Positions 24,782 through 33,252 of a DNA stretch of 64,000 nt are shown one piece after another. A model generated the notes under the pieces. That model searched no databases and had not been told where the DNA came from. It saw nothing but the letters and a program-made list of their open reading frames with translations. The stretch spans positions 1,798,001-1,862,000 of the forward strand of contig NZ_FOYV01000001.1 in NCBI RefSeq assembly GCF_900115175.1. The letters are read 5' to 3'. The stretch is from Marinobacter gudaonensis (GTDB taxonomy: Bacteria > Pseudomonadota > Gammaproteobacteria > Pseudomonadales > Oleiphilaceae). Both the position numbers and the translations under genes were made by a program. Within the stretch, counting starts at the first letter, position 1; every line of letters starts with the position of its first letter.

Positions 24782-25567
24782 ATGGTTTCACCGCAACGTT
24801 TTATCTCTCTGCTGGTTCTGGTTTGGGCGCTCGTCCTGGCCACCGGGCCGGCCATGGCCCAGGCGGAAACCCGAACCTACGAATTGAACAACCGGGCTGG
24901 CGAGGAGGTCGCCAGCCAGGTACAGGACCTCTACCAGGGATCGCCCGTCACCGTTATTGCCCGAGGTCAGCAGTTGATCGTGCGCGGTCAGCCGGACCTG
25001 CTCGACGAGATTGGCACTCTGGTGGAGACTCTGGACGTGGCGCCGGTGCAGCTGCGGATCACTGTTCGCTCCCGCACGGACAGCGGCGGCAAGCGCTCGG
25101 GCGCGGGCGTATCAGTGACCAACGACCAGGTTGGCATAGGCGCTGAACGCCGGGTAACCACCACCGGACAGAGCCAGGAGCGGAGCCTGGTGATGCAGGA
25201 CGGTCAGTCTGCCCACATCACCTCTGGCCAGATCCGCACCCTGCCGGTGGCCATTCAGGGCGGAAGAAACCCCGCAGCCATCCTGCAACAGGTTGAAACG
25301 CGCAGCGGCTTTCTGGTCAGCCCCCAGGTCATTTCCGACCAGGCGGTGGAACTGAGCATCGTGTCATTCGAAGAGGATCCAGCGTCAATCGAGGGCTATG
25401 AAACCGAGGCACTGGTGACGGTTCGCCGGGTGGAACCCGGCCAATGGGTCAGTCTCGGCAGCACCAGCACTCGAAAATCTCAGGAACGAAGCGGCATCAC
25501 CTACCAGGTGAACAGTAGCCGCTCGGACAACCGCAGCTTTGAAGTAAGGGTGGAGCTCCTGCCCTGA
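24782..25567 (+). CDS. Exported protein with a secretin short domain
   Basis: The 261-residue protein has a signal peptide (cut after GPAMA, about residue 26). A segment resembling the N1/NolW-like repeat of type II/III secretins follows: TYELNNRAGEEVASQVQDLY then VTVIARGQQLIVRGQPDLLDEIGTLVETLD. The second half is Gln/Arg/Ser rich and beta-like, without the secretin pore domain. It could be an accessory or decoy protein of a secretion system, but no secretion genes are nearby. It shares a divergent intergenic region with the aroG leader, in which TTGACA at 24665-24670 could be its -35 element. Confidence 0.7.
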   Translation: MVSPQRFISLLVLVWALVLATGPAMAQAETRTYELNNRAGEEVASQVQDLYQGSPVTVIARGQQLIVRGQPDLLDEIGTLVETLDVAPVQLRITVRSRTDSGGKRSGAGVSVTNDQVGIGAERRVTTTGQSQERSLVMQDGQSAHITSGQIRTLPVAIQGGRNPAAILQQVETRSGFLVSPQVISDQAVELSIVSFEEDPASIEGYETEALVTVRRVEPGQWVSLGSTSTRKSQERSGITYQVNSSRSDNRSFEVRVELLP

Positions 25568-25569
25568 GC

Positions 25570-26082
25570 TCAGGTTTCACGACGGGCCAACAGTACCTGC
25601 TTGGCCTCGTTGAGTTTGGCAGCCAGATAATCGTTGCCGCCGCGATCGGGGTGGAGTTTCTGCATTAACCGCCGGTGCGCCATGACAATATCCTGCTCCG
25701 GACAATCCTCGTCTACGCCCAGGATGTCGCAGGCCTCTCGCACCGACATACGGTCGGTCGCCGGAACCCCGGAGTCTTGCCTTCGGCCGAAGGGATTGTC
25801 TGCGCGGGCGCCCTCGCTGCCACCGGCGCCAAAAAGGCGGCTGATGGCAGGCGCGTACTTCAACAGAGCCGGCAACTTTCGCAACAGCGGAATGACCGCC
25901 GCCACGGCCGCTGTCAGCACGTGAACCCGCCCGGTGAGCACCATGAAGACCAGCAGTGCACCGCCCACCACCAGGACAATCTTCCAGATAGCCGCCTTCT
26001 TCTTTTCTGCCGTCAAGGCGCCCCACTGCTTAAGAATCACAAACACCGCCGCGGCCAATGCGATTCCCAGAATCCACTGCAT
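25570..26082 (-). CDS. Membrane-anchored J-domain protein
   Basis: The 170-residue protein has two N-terminal hydrophobic segments (about 2-17 and 33-52), a third shorter one, and a C-terminal J domain (about 108-168) containing HPD in LMQKLHPDRGGNDYLAAKLNEAK. The topology, membrane anchor first and J domain last, resembles TIM14/Pam18 and some bacterial type III DnaJ proteins, which recruit DnaK to a membrane site. It converges on the secretin-domain gene, leaving only two bases between stops. Confidence 0.85.
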   Translation of the reverse strand: MQWILGIALAAAVFVILKQWGALTAEKKKAAIWKIVLVVGGALLVFMVLTGRVHVLTAAVAAVIPLLRKLPALLKYAPAISRLFGAGGSEGARADNPFGRRQDSGVPATDRMSVREACDILGVDEDCPEQDIVMAHRRLMQKLHPDRGGNDYLAAKLNEAKQVLLARRET

Positions 26083-26414
26083 GGTTGATCCCTACTCTGT
26101 ATGCCGTCGTAATTCTGTCACCGACAACCGTTAGATTACCAGCACCCCGGTGGAAAAACGGTACTGGCCAAAGCCCCTTGCAATACGGCAAGATCGGAAG
26201 GCCAGACGGGACACTAGATAGAAATACCTACAACCCGGTGACAATAGCAATCGTATTTTTGTAGGATGCTATGTTTCGTCACACGTGAATGATTCCCGTA
26301 TTCAATCAGTCTGTCGTGTAATGGATCGGCAAGGGAACGCAGATCACCCGCCTCCCCTGAATCCCGACACTGTTGCAGCGCCCAGACTGGACAGAGATTT
26401 TCAGGACCCGACCT
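26083..26414. other. Non-coding region upstream of the RND efflux genes
   Basis: This is the divergent spacer between the J-domain gene and the efflux operon. The only visible structure is an inverted repeat, CCTACAA at 26227 and TTGTAGG ending 26265, separated by 25 bases, near an AT-rich stretch CGTATTTTTG. It could be part of a promoter or operator for the efflux genes. No regulator gene is adjacent and no short gene is convincing. Confidence 0.4.
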
Positions 26415-27527
26415 ATGCGTACTGCTTCCCGCTTTGTGATTGTCATTATCTTTCTTGGCGCGGTGCTTGGGGGCATCTTCGGCTACAAGTTCTACCAGTT
26501 CGGCCAGATGCAGGAACAGATGTCCCAGCCGCAGCCGCCCGCCCAGATCTCTGCCACCGAAGCTCGCACCGAGAGCTGGACACCTGCCATCAAGGCCGTG
26601 GGCAGTGTGGAAGCGATCAACGGCATCGAGGTGGCCAACGAAGTACCCGGCGTGATTGAAGCCATCAATTTCGAGTCCGGTGACGTGGTCAAGCAGGGTG
26701 ACGTACTGATCCGGATCGATTCGGCCATCGACGAAGCCGCCCTGCGCACCCGGCGGGCCGAGGCGCAACTGGCAGAGCAAGAATTCAAGCGGGTCTCTGA
26801 CCTGCTGCCCAAGCGCGCCGTGTCTCAGTCCCAGTACGATGAAGCCAAAGCCAACTTCGACGCTGCCCGCGCGCGGGTCAACGAGGCCGAAGCCCAGCTC
26901 AGCAAGAAGATCATCCGGGCGCCCTTCGACGGCACCCTCGGTATCCGAATGGTGGATCAGGGCGAATACATTGCCACCGGCACCCCCATTGTCGAGATCA
27001 ACATGCTTGATCCGATCTACGTGGATTACACCCTGTCGGAAAAGAATCTGCCGGACATCGACACCGAGTATCCGGTGATCGCAACGGTCGCGGCCGTGCC
27101 TGAGCAGCAGTTCAAGGGCACCGTCAGCGCCATCAATACCTCGGTCAATCCGGAAACCCGTACCGTTCGCATCCGGGCAACCCTCAAGAACCCGGCCAAT
27201 CTGCTGCGCCCGGGTATGTTTGCCACGGTGCTGACCCAGCAGCCGAAAGATAATGAGGTGGTGACCGTGCCGCGCACCGCCATCTCCTACAACACCTACG
27301 GCGATTTCGTGTTTGTGGTCGCGGAAAACGACAACGGCGAGCTGGTGGTTGAGCGGCGCACGGTTACTACCGGCGAGACCCGCAACACCCGCGTGGCCAT
27401 CCTGTCCGGGCTGGAAGCCGGCGAAACCGTGGTTTCCAAGGGCCTCCTGCGTCTGCGGGCCGGCCAGAAGGTAACCATCCAGGAGAGCAGCGAGTCGCAG
27501 GACAGCAAGCAGGAGGCGTCTGAGTAA
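26415..27527 (+). CDS. RND efflux periplasmic adaptor (membrane fusion protein)
   Basis: The 370-residue protein is anchored by one N-terminal helix (FVIVIIFLGAVLGGIFG). It shows the lipoyl/barrel-sandwich halves (VEVANEVPGVIEAINFESGDVVKQGDVLIRID and KKIIRAPFDGTLGIRMVDQGEYI) around an alpha-helical hairpin (about 95-150), then beta-barrel and membrane-proximal parts. It links an inner-membrane RND pump to an outer-membrane channel. Its stop overlaps the pump gene start by one base (TAATG). No outer-membrane factor gene is present here, so a TolC-like protein from elsewhere is needed. Confidence 0.93.
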   Translation: MRTASRFVIVIIFLGAVLGGIFGYKFYQFGQMQEQMSQPQPPAQISATEARTESWTPAIKAVGSVEAINGIEVANEVPGVIEAINFESGDVVKQGDVLIRIDSAIDEAALRTRRAEAQLAEQEFKRVSDLLPKRAVSQSQYDEAKANFDAARARVNEAEAQLSKKIIRAPFDGTLGIRMVDQGEYIATGTPIVEINMLDPIYVDYTLSEKNLPDIDTEYPVIATVAAVPEQQFKGTVSAINTSVNPETRTVRIRATLKNPANLLRPGMFATVLTQQPKDNEVVTVPRTAISYNTYGDFVFVVAENDNGELVVERRTVTTGETRNTRVAILSGLEAGETVVSKGLLRLRAGQKVTIQESSESQDSKQEASE

Positions 27528-30500
27528 TGCGCTTCACCGATATCTTCATCCACCGGCCGGTACTGGCCACGGTGGTCAGCCTGCTGATCCTGCTCCTTGG
27601 CGCCAGAGCCGCCATGGAAATGGAGATACGGCAGTACCCGGAGCTTGAAAGCACCACGGTGACGGTCACTACTGCCTACCCCGGTGCCAGCTCGGACCTG
27701 ATCAAGGGGTTCATCACCACGCCGCTGCAACAGGCCATCGCCGAGGCCAGCGGCATTGATTACCTCACGTCCACCAGTTCCCAGGGCACTTCGACCATCG
27801 AAGCGAAGATGATCCTGAACTACGACGCCAATGCGGCGCTGGCAGAGATTCAGGCCAAGGTGGCCAGCCAGCGCAACGTGCTGCCGGCCGAGGCCCAGGA
27901 TCCGGTCATCACCTCCACCACCGGTGACTCTACGGCGCTGATGTACATCGCGTTCTACAGTGAAGAGCTGGCCGTTCCCCAGATTACCGATTACCTGACC
28001 CGAGTGGTGCAGCCCCGTCTGCAGGCGCTGTCCGGCGTTGGCAAGGCGGAACTGCTGGGCCGGAAGTTTGCCCTTCGGGTATGGCTGGACCCGGAACGCC
28101 TCGCGGCGGTGGACATGACCCCGCAGGAAGTGGTGGCACGGCTTCGTGCCAACAACTATCAGGCGGCCGTGGGTAACACCAAAGGCACCTACACCGAAAT
28201 CAGCATGACCAGCGACACCGACGTGGCCGACCCCGACGCGTTCCGGAACCTGGTGGTGAAACAGGCCAACGGTACCCAGATTCGCCTGCAGGACATTGCC
28301 CGCGTGGAGCTCGGCTCCGAAACCTACAACCAGTTGGCGCTATACAAGGGCCAGCCTGCCACCTACGTAGCCATCGAGCTTGCCCCGGGAGCCAACCCGC
28401 TGACCGTGGCTGGCCTCGTGAAGGAACAACTCCCCGATATTGAGAGCCAGCTGCCGGACGGCCTGAAAGTCCGCCTGGCCTACGATGCGTCCGACTTCAT
28501 CGAGGACTCCATCAACGAGGTCATCAAGACCCTGCTTGAGGCCCTGGTGATCGTTCTGGTGGTGGTATTCCTGTGCCTCGGTTCCATCCGCGCCTCGGTG
28601 GTACCTTCTGTGGCGGTTCCGCTTTCACTGGTGGGCGGCGCCTTTATCATGCTGATGTTCGGGTTTTCCCTGAACCTGCTGACCCTGCTGTCCATGGTGC
28701 TTGCCATTGGCCTGGTGGTGGACGACGCCATCATCATGGTGGAAAACGTTCATCGCCACATCGAACAGGGCGAATCCCGCTTCGAGGCAGCCATTCACGG
28801 CGCCCGGGAAATGGCGGTGCCGATCATCGCCATGACCACTACCCTCGTGGCAGTTTACGCACCCATCGGTTTCATGGGTGGGCTGGTTGGCTCCCTGTTC
28901 ACCGAATTTGCCTTCACCCTTGCTGGCACCGTGGTGATTTCCGGGATCGTGGCCCTGACCCTCTCACCGATGCTCTCGGGCAAGGTACTCAAGCCCCACG
29001 GCAACCCGGGGCGCTTCGAGAGCCTGGTGGAGAAAACCTTCAACGGCCTGGCAGCGAGTTACAAGCGGGCGCTCAGCTCACTGATGCAAACCAAGTCGGT
29101 GGTCATCTTCTTTGCCGTGGTGGTTCTGGGCTCCATCTACTTCATGGTGACCATGAGCCAGAACGAACTGGCGCCGACCGAAGACCAGGGCATCCTGTTC
29201 TATCAGGGCCTCGGTCCACAGACCTCTACGCTGGACTATCTGCTGGAGCACGGCAACGAGATCCAGGAACGCATGGAAACCGTCCCGGGCTACAACGAGG
29301 ATTTCCAGATCATCGGCATTACCGGCCCCAATGCGGTGTTTGGCGGTTTCAAGATGGCGCCCTGGAGCCAGCGTGAGATCAGCCAGTTTGAGGCCCAGCC
29401 GCTGCTCGATGCAGAACTCAAGAAGGTGACCGGCCTGCAGACCGCCGTATTCCCCCGTCCGTCCCTGCCGGGCTCCGGCGGCGGCCTGCCGTTCCAGTTC
29501 GTGATCACCACGGGCAGCAGCTACGAGCAGCTGAACCAGGTGGCCGATGACATGCTCGGCAAGGCCATGGCCAGCGGTAACTTCATGTTCCTGCAGAAGT
29601 CTATCAACTTCGACCGGCCCATTACCCGCATCAATGTCGACCGGGACCGGGTCGCGGACCTGGGTCTTTCAATGCAGGACGTCGGCCAGAGTCTGTCGAG
29701 CATGCTCGGCGGCGGCTACATCAACCGCTTCAGCATGGAAGGCCGCTCGTACCAGGTGATTCCACAGGTGGACCAGCAGTTCCGGCTGGACGCGCAGGCG
29801 CTGAACGATTACTACATCCGGGCCGATAACGGCGAACTGGTGCCCCTGGGCAGCGTGGTCAGTTTCACCCGGGACGTGGAGCCATCGAACCGCACCCAGT
29901 TCAACCAGCAGAACTCGCTGACGCTCCAGGGCGTTGTCATGCCCGGGGTGGCGGCGGGGACCGCCATGGACTTCATGGAGCAGACCGCGGCCGACGTGTT
30001 GCCCCAGGGCTTCAGCTACGACTACACCGGCCAGACCCGGCAGCTGGCCACCCAGGGCAGCGCCCTGATGGTGACCTTCTTCCTGTCACTGCTGGTGATC
30101 TACCTGGTGCTGGCGGCGCAGTTCGAAAGCTGGCGTGATCCGTTCATCATCCTGGTGTCCGTCCCCATGTCGGTGGCCGGTGCCATGGCGTTCATTGTGC
30201 TCGGGTTCGCCTCCATGAACATCTACACCCAGGTGGGCCTTATTACCCTGATCGGGGTGGTGTCGAAGAACGGCATCCTGATCGTGGAATTCGCCAACCA
30301 GCTGCAGAAAGAGCGGGGGCTCAACAAGTTTGACGCGGTGGTGGAAGCGGCCGCCATCCGGCTGCGGCCCATCATCATGACCTCGCTGGCGCTTATCTTT
30401 GCGATGGTGCCGCTGCTGATTGCCATCGGCCCGGGCGCCGAGAGCCGTTTCGCCATCGGCCTGACCATCAGTGCCGGCCTGGGCATTGGCACGCTGTTCA

Positions 30501-30616
30501 CCATCTTCGTGCTGCCAGCGTTCTACATTCTGCTCGGCCGTGATCATCACGGCACTGCCGCTGAAGAGTATGGCAACGGCGGAGAGAATCAGGACAAAGC
30601 TGCTCCGGCACACTAG
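27527..30616 (+). CDS. RND multidrug efflux permease (HAE-1-like)
   Basis: The 1029-residue inner-membrane pump has the usual twelve-helix layout with two large periplasmic loops. The proton-relay region in the fourth helix is visible as LVVDDAIIMVENVHRHIEQG (about residue 400), and the second half carries LITLIGVVSKNGILIVEFANQL. The start MRFTDIFIHRPVLATVVSLLI is typical of the family. It uses proton import to expel hydrophobic compounds, solvents or drugs; the substrate is not predictable. It forms a two-gene operon with the adaptor and is closed by a terminator. Confidence 0.94.
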   Translation: MRFTDIFIHRPVLATVVSLLILLLGARAAMEMEIRQYPELESTTVTVTTAYPGASSDLIKGFITTPLQQAIAEASGIDYLTSTSSQGTSTIEAKMILNYDANAALAEIQAKVASQRNVLPAEAQDPVITSTTGDSTALMYIAFYSEELAVPQITDYLTRVVQPRLQALSGVGKAELLGRKFALRVWLDPERLAAVDMTPQEVVARLRANNYQAAVGNTKGTYTEISMTSDTDVADPDAFRNLVVKQANGTQIRLQDIARVELGSETYNQLALYKGQPATYVAIELAPGANPLTVAGLVKEQLPDIESQLPDGLKVRLAYDASDFIEDSINEVIKTLLEALVIVLVVVFLCLGSIRASVVPSVAVPLSLVGGAFIMLMFGFSLNLLTLLSMVLAIGLVVDDAIIMVENVHRHIEQGESRFEAAIHGAREMAVPIIAMTTTLVAVYAPIGFMGGLVGSLFTEFAFTLAGTVVISGIVALTLSPMLSGKVLKPHGNPGRFESLVEKTFNGLAASYKRALSSLMQTKSVVIFFAVVVLGSIYFMVTMSQNELAPTEDQGILFYQGLGPQTSTLDYLLEHGNEIQERMETVPGYNEDFQIIGITGPNAVFGGFKMAPWSQREISQFEAQPLLDAELKKVTGLQTAVFPRPSLPGSGGGLPFQFVITTGSSYEQLNQVADDMLGKAMASGNFMFLQKSINFDRPITRINVDRDRVADLGLSMQDVGQSLSSMLGGGYINRFSMEGRSYQVIPQVDQQFRLDAQALNDYYIRADNGELVPLGSVVSFTRDVEPSNRTQFNQQNSLTLQGVVMPGVAAGTAMDFMEQTAADVLPQGFSYDYTGQTRQLATQGSALMVTFFLSLLVIYLVLAAQFESWRDPFIILVSVPMSVAGAMAFIVLGFASMNIYTQVGLITLIGVVSKNGILIVEFANQLQKERGLNKFDAVVEAAAIRLRPIIMTSLALIFAMVPLLIAIGPGAESRFAIGLTISAGLGIGTLFTIFVLPAFYILLGRDHHGTAAEEYGNGGENQDKAAPAH

Positions 30617-30630
30617 ACTGATGGCTCAGG

Positions 30631-30662
30631 GCCCGGCCACAACTCTGTGTGCCGGGCTTTTT
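30631..30662 (+). terminator. Rho-independent terminator of the RND operon
   Basis: GCCCGGC at 30631 pairs with GCCGGGC at 30651-30657, with part of the interior also pairable (ACA/TGT), followed by TTTTT. It lies 15 bases after the permease stop codon. Confidence 0.8.
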
Positions 30663-30693
30663 GTACCCCGGCGGCAAAAGGCAAAACAACGCT

Positions 30694-31008
30694 GTGACTC
30701 TTGGAACCCTGTTCTGGCTGTTCGTGGCCGGATTTGCAGTCTGGTACTGGTGGCGAGCCAAAGCCATCAAGGATTTCGTGCTCCAGGCGGCACATCGATA
30801 CTGCAAGAGCATGGATGTCATGCTGCTCGACGACGCCGTCTTTCTGCGCGGGCTCTGGTTCAAGCGCGATGAACAGGGTCGGTTGCGGGTATGGCGGCGG
30901 TTTCTGTTCGATTTCACCTCCACCGGTGAGGAACGCTACACCGGCCGCATCATCATGCTGGGCCAGCGCATCCAGCACATGGAACTGGAACCACATCGGT
31001 TTTCCTGA
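30694..31008 (+). CDS. DUF3301 small membrane protein
   Basis: The 104-residue product starts at a GTG after the RND terminator. Longer frames would start inside the terminator stem and were rejected. One N-terminal helix (LGTLFWLFVAGFAVWYWW) precedes a cytoplasmic part with the DUF3301 pattern RYCKSMDVMLLDDAVFLRGLW and RRFLFDFTSTGEERYTGRI. The function is unknown. The ribosome site (AAAAGG) is weak and rather distant, so expression is probably low. Confidence 0.8.
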   Translation: MTLGTLFWLFVAGFAVWYWWRAKAIKDFVLQAAHRYCKSMDVMLLDDAVFLRGLWFKRDEQGRLRVWRRFLFDFTSTGEERYTGRIIMLGQRIQHMELEPHRFS

Positions 31009-31137
31009 CCGCCTCTGATATCCGACCTCCCCCATTTGGGCGATTTCTCAACACCGCAACTGCACGAATAATCGACAACGCATCGACGACCGTCGGCCAC
31101 CTCACGTGGCCGTCAACAAAAACAACAGGAGTCAAAC

Positions 31138-32064
31138 ATGCGTTCCCGACTTACCGCAGCAATCATGCTGGGGCTGGCCTTGCTGTCAGTCTCATTTTTC
31201 AGTCACGCCAGCTACACCCAGACCCGACATCCGATCGTGCTGGTTCATGGCGTCACCGGGTTCAACACCATCGGTGGCCTGATCAACTATTTCCACACCA
31301 TTCCCTGGAACCTCGAACGAAGCGGCGCGCGGGTGTATTCCGCCAGCGTTTCCTTCGTCAACAGCAGTGAACAGCGCGGCCAGCAACTGGCCAACTACAT
31401 CAACACCCTGGGGCATTCCAAGGTGAACCTGATGGCCCACAGCCAGGGGGCACCTACCTCGCGGGTTGCCGCCGCCCTGATCCCACACCGGATCGCCTCG
31501 ATTACGTCGATCGACGGCGTCAACAAGGGCTCGAAAGTAGCGGATGTTATCCGTGGCATCATTCCGCCGGGCAGTTACGTTGAAGGCGGGGCCGATGCCA
31601 TTGCCAACGCCCTGGGTGAGCTGATCAACGCTCTGTCCGGCGCCAGCAACCCTCAGGATGGCCTGGCCGCTCTGGAAACGCTCACCACACCCGGCACCAC
31701 CAGCCTGAACAATGCCCTGGGCTGGAAAGGCGTTAACCGCTACAACTGTGGCGGCACCAGTGAAGACGTGTGGATCAACGGTAACCGCGTCAAGTTCTTC
31801 TCGTGGACAGGCCGGGGCGTCTGGACCAACGTCTTCGACATCACCGATCCGTTCCTGGGCATCACTTCGCTGGCCTTCGGCAGCGAGCCCAACGATGGCC
31901 TGGTCGGCGTCTGCTCCACCATGATGGGCAATGTGATCGGCACCCACTACGACATGAATCACGTGGATGCCATCAATCACCTCCTGGGCGCCCGATCGCT
32001 CTGGACCAACCCCGTCACACTCTACCGCACCCAGGCTAACCGGCTGAAAAACCGAGGCTTGTGA
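31138..32064 (+). CDS. lipA: Secreted triacylglycerol lipase (family I.1/I.2-like, foldase-dependent)
   Basis: The 308-residue lipase has a signal peptide (cut near SHA, residue 24) and the oxyanion region PIVLVHGVTGF. The probable triad is Ser102 in AHSQG, Asp253 in EPNDGLVG and His275 in NHVD. Cys204 and Cys259 fit the disulfide conserved in Pseudomonas and Burkholderia lipases. The nucleophile elbow is AHSQG instead of the usual GHSxG of this family. The foldase gene starts seven bases downstream, so folding in the periplasm and type II secretion are expected. Likely substrates are long-chain triglycerides or wax-like esters. Confidence 0.92.
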   Translation: MRSRLTAAIMLGLALLSVSFFSHASYTQTRHPIVLVHGVTGFNTIGGLINYFHTIPWNLERSGARVYSASVSFVNSSEQRGQQLANYINTLGHSKVNLMAHSQGAPTSRVAAALIPHRIASITSIDGVNKGSKVADVIRGIIPPGSYVEGGADAIANALGELINALSGASNPQDGLAALETLTTPGTTSLNNALGWKGVNRYNCGGTSEDVWINGNRVKFFSWTGRGVWTNVFDITDPFLGITSLAFGSEPNDGLVGVCSTMMGNVIGTHYDMNHVDAINHLLGARSLWTNPVTLYRTQANRLKNRGL

Positions 32065-32071
32065 GGTTCCG

Positions 32072-33178
32072 ATGAAAGCAAGAACCATCGATTTCCCTCG
32101 ATGGCTGATTGCCGGAGCACTGTCGACCGTACTGGTCGGCGGTGCCCTCTGGTATATGCAGCCGACCCTTCCCCCGGACAATCACCAGCCAACCACTGGC
32201 ATTCAGGCATCGGATCAATCATCTGCCCCGGTGAATGCCAGTGCCGGCACCAACGACAAACTGCAGCCCGCGCCAGCCCCGGAACCCACACAGGAAGAGC
32301 AATACCAGACACCGCAGTCCCTCGGGCCCGAGCCTTTTGCTCCGTCCCTGGCGGGCACCCAGATCGACGGTGTGCTCAGGGCCGATGCCAACGGCCAACT
32401 GGTGATCGACCTCAGGGTTCGCGATTTCTTTGATTACTTTCTCAGCACGGTCGGGGAAGTGTCTCCGGAGACCGCTATTGGCCAGATTGAGTCAATGGCT
32501 CGCACCCATCTGCCTGAGGCCGCCGCCAGCCGGGCTCTGGAACTGCTCGACCAGTACCTGGCCTACAAGCAGTCAGCGCTCTCTGTGATGCAGACCGAAC
32601 TGGATCCCGCCCTGCGGGGAGATCCGTCCTATCAGCTGCGGGCGCTGGGCGATGCGCTCGCCAGACTCAAGCAGCTACGACAAACCACCTTCGATGCCGA
32701 AGCCCATCAGGCCTTCTTTGGTCTGGAGGAAGCCTACAGTGAATACACCCTGGCCGGCCTGGCCATCCAGCAGCGGAACGACCTCAGCAGCCAGGGCAAA
32801 CAGGCGCTGATCGAGTGGCATCGCAACCAGTTACCGGAACAAATCCGCAACACCGAACAGCGCCTGCATGCCAGCACCCGTCAGCAGCAGGCCCGGGTCG
32901 CGGCCATCGACGCCGCTGGCTCACCCTCCGATGCCGGCGAGCGCCTTGCCGAGCTGGGGCTGCCGGCCGAGGAAGTCACCAGCGTGGTGAACTATCTGGA
33001 GAACCGGGAACGCTTCGAAGGCCGGTTCGAGGACTTCCGGCAGGCCATGAACGAAGAAGACGCTTCCGGTCTCTCGGCGGCCGACCGTGATCGCTATCGG
33101 GAAAACCTTCTGGAGCAGTATTTTCCGGATGAACAGGACCGGACCTGGGCGCGTCTGAAGATGCTCGGCAACAGCTGA
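32072..33178 (+). CDS. lifO: Lipase secretion chaperone (foldase)
   Basis: The 368-residue foldase is anchored by one N-terminal helix (WLIAGALSTVLVGGALWYM), followed by a Pro/Gln/Ser-rich linker (about 30-85) and the helical lipase-embracing domain. The conserved LIF start is visible as PSLAGTQIDGVLRADANGQLVIDLRVRDFFDYFLST, corresponding to the RxxFDY(F/C)LSA motif region of the family. It stays in the inner membrane and folds its cognate lipase in the periplasm. The tight seven-base spacing to the lipase gene shows an operon. Confidence 0.92.
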   Translation: MKARTIDFPRWLIAGALSTVLVGGALWYMQPTLPPDNHQPTTGIQASDQSSAPVNASAGTNDKLQPAPAPEPTQEEQYQTPQSLGPEPFAPSLAGTQIDGVLRADANGQLVIDLRVRDFFDYFLSTVGEVSPETAIGQIESMARTHLPEAAASRALELLDQYLAYKQSALSVMQTELDPALRGDPSYQLRALGDALARLKQLRQTTFDAEAHQAFFGLEEAYSEYTLAGLAIQQRNDLSSQGKQALIEWHRNQLPEQIRNTEQRLHASTRQQQARVAAIDAAGSPSDAGERLAELGLPAEEVTSVVNYLENRERFEGRFEDFRQAMNEEDASGLSAADRDRYRENLLEQYFPDEQDRTWARLKMLGNS

Positions 33179-33252
33179 GGAATGTGCGGGGACTCCCGAA
33201 ACTCTCCGGGCCGGCCGGATACAATCCCGGTAACGACGGCACGGAAATGGTC

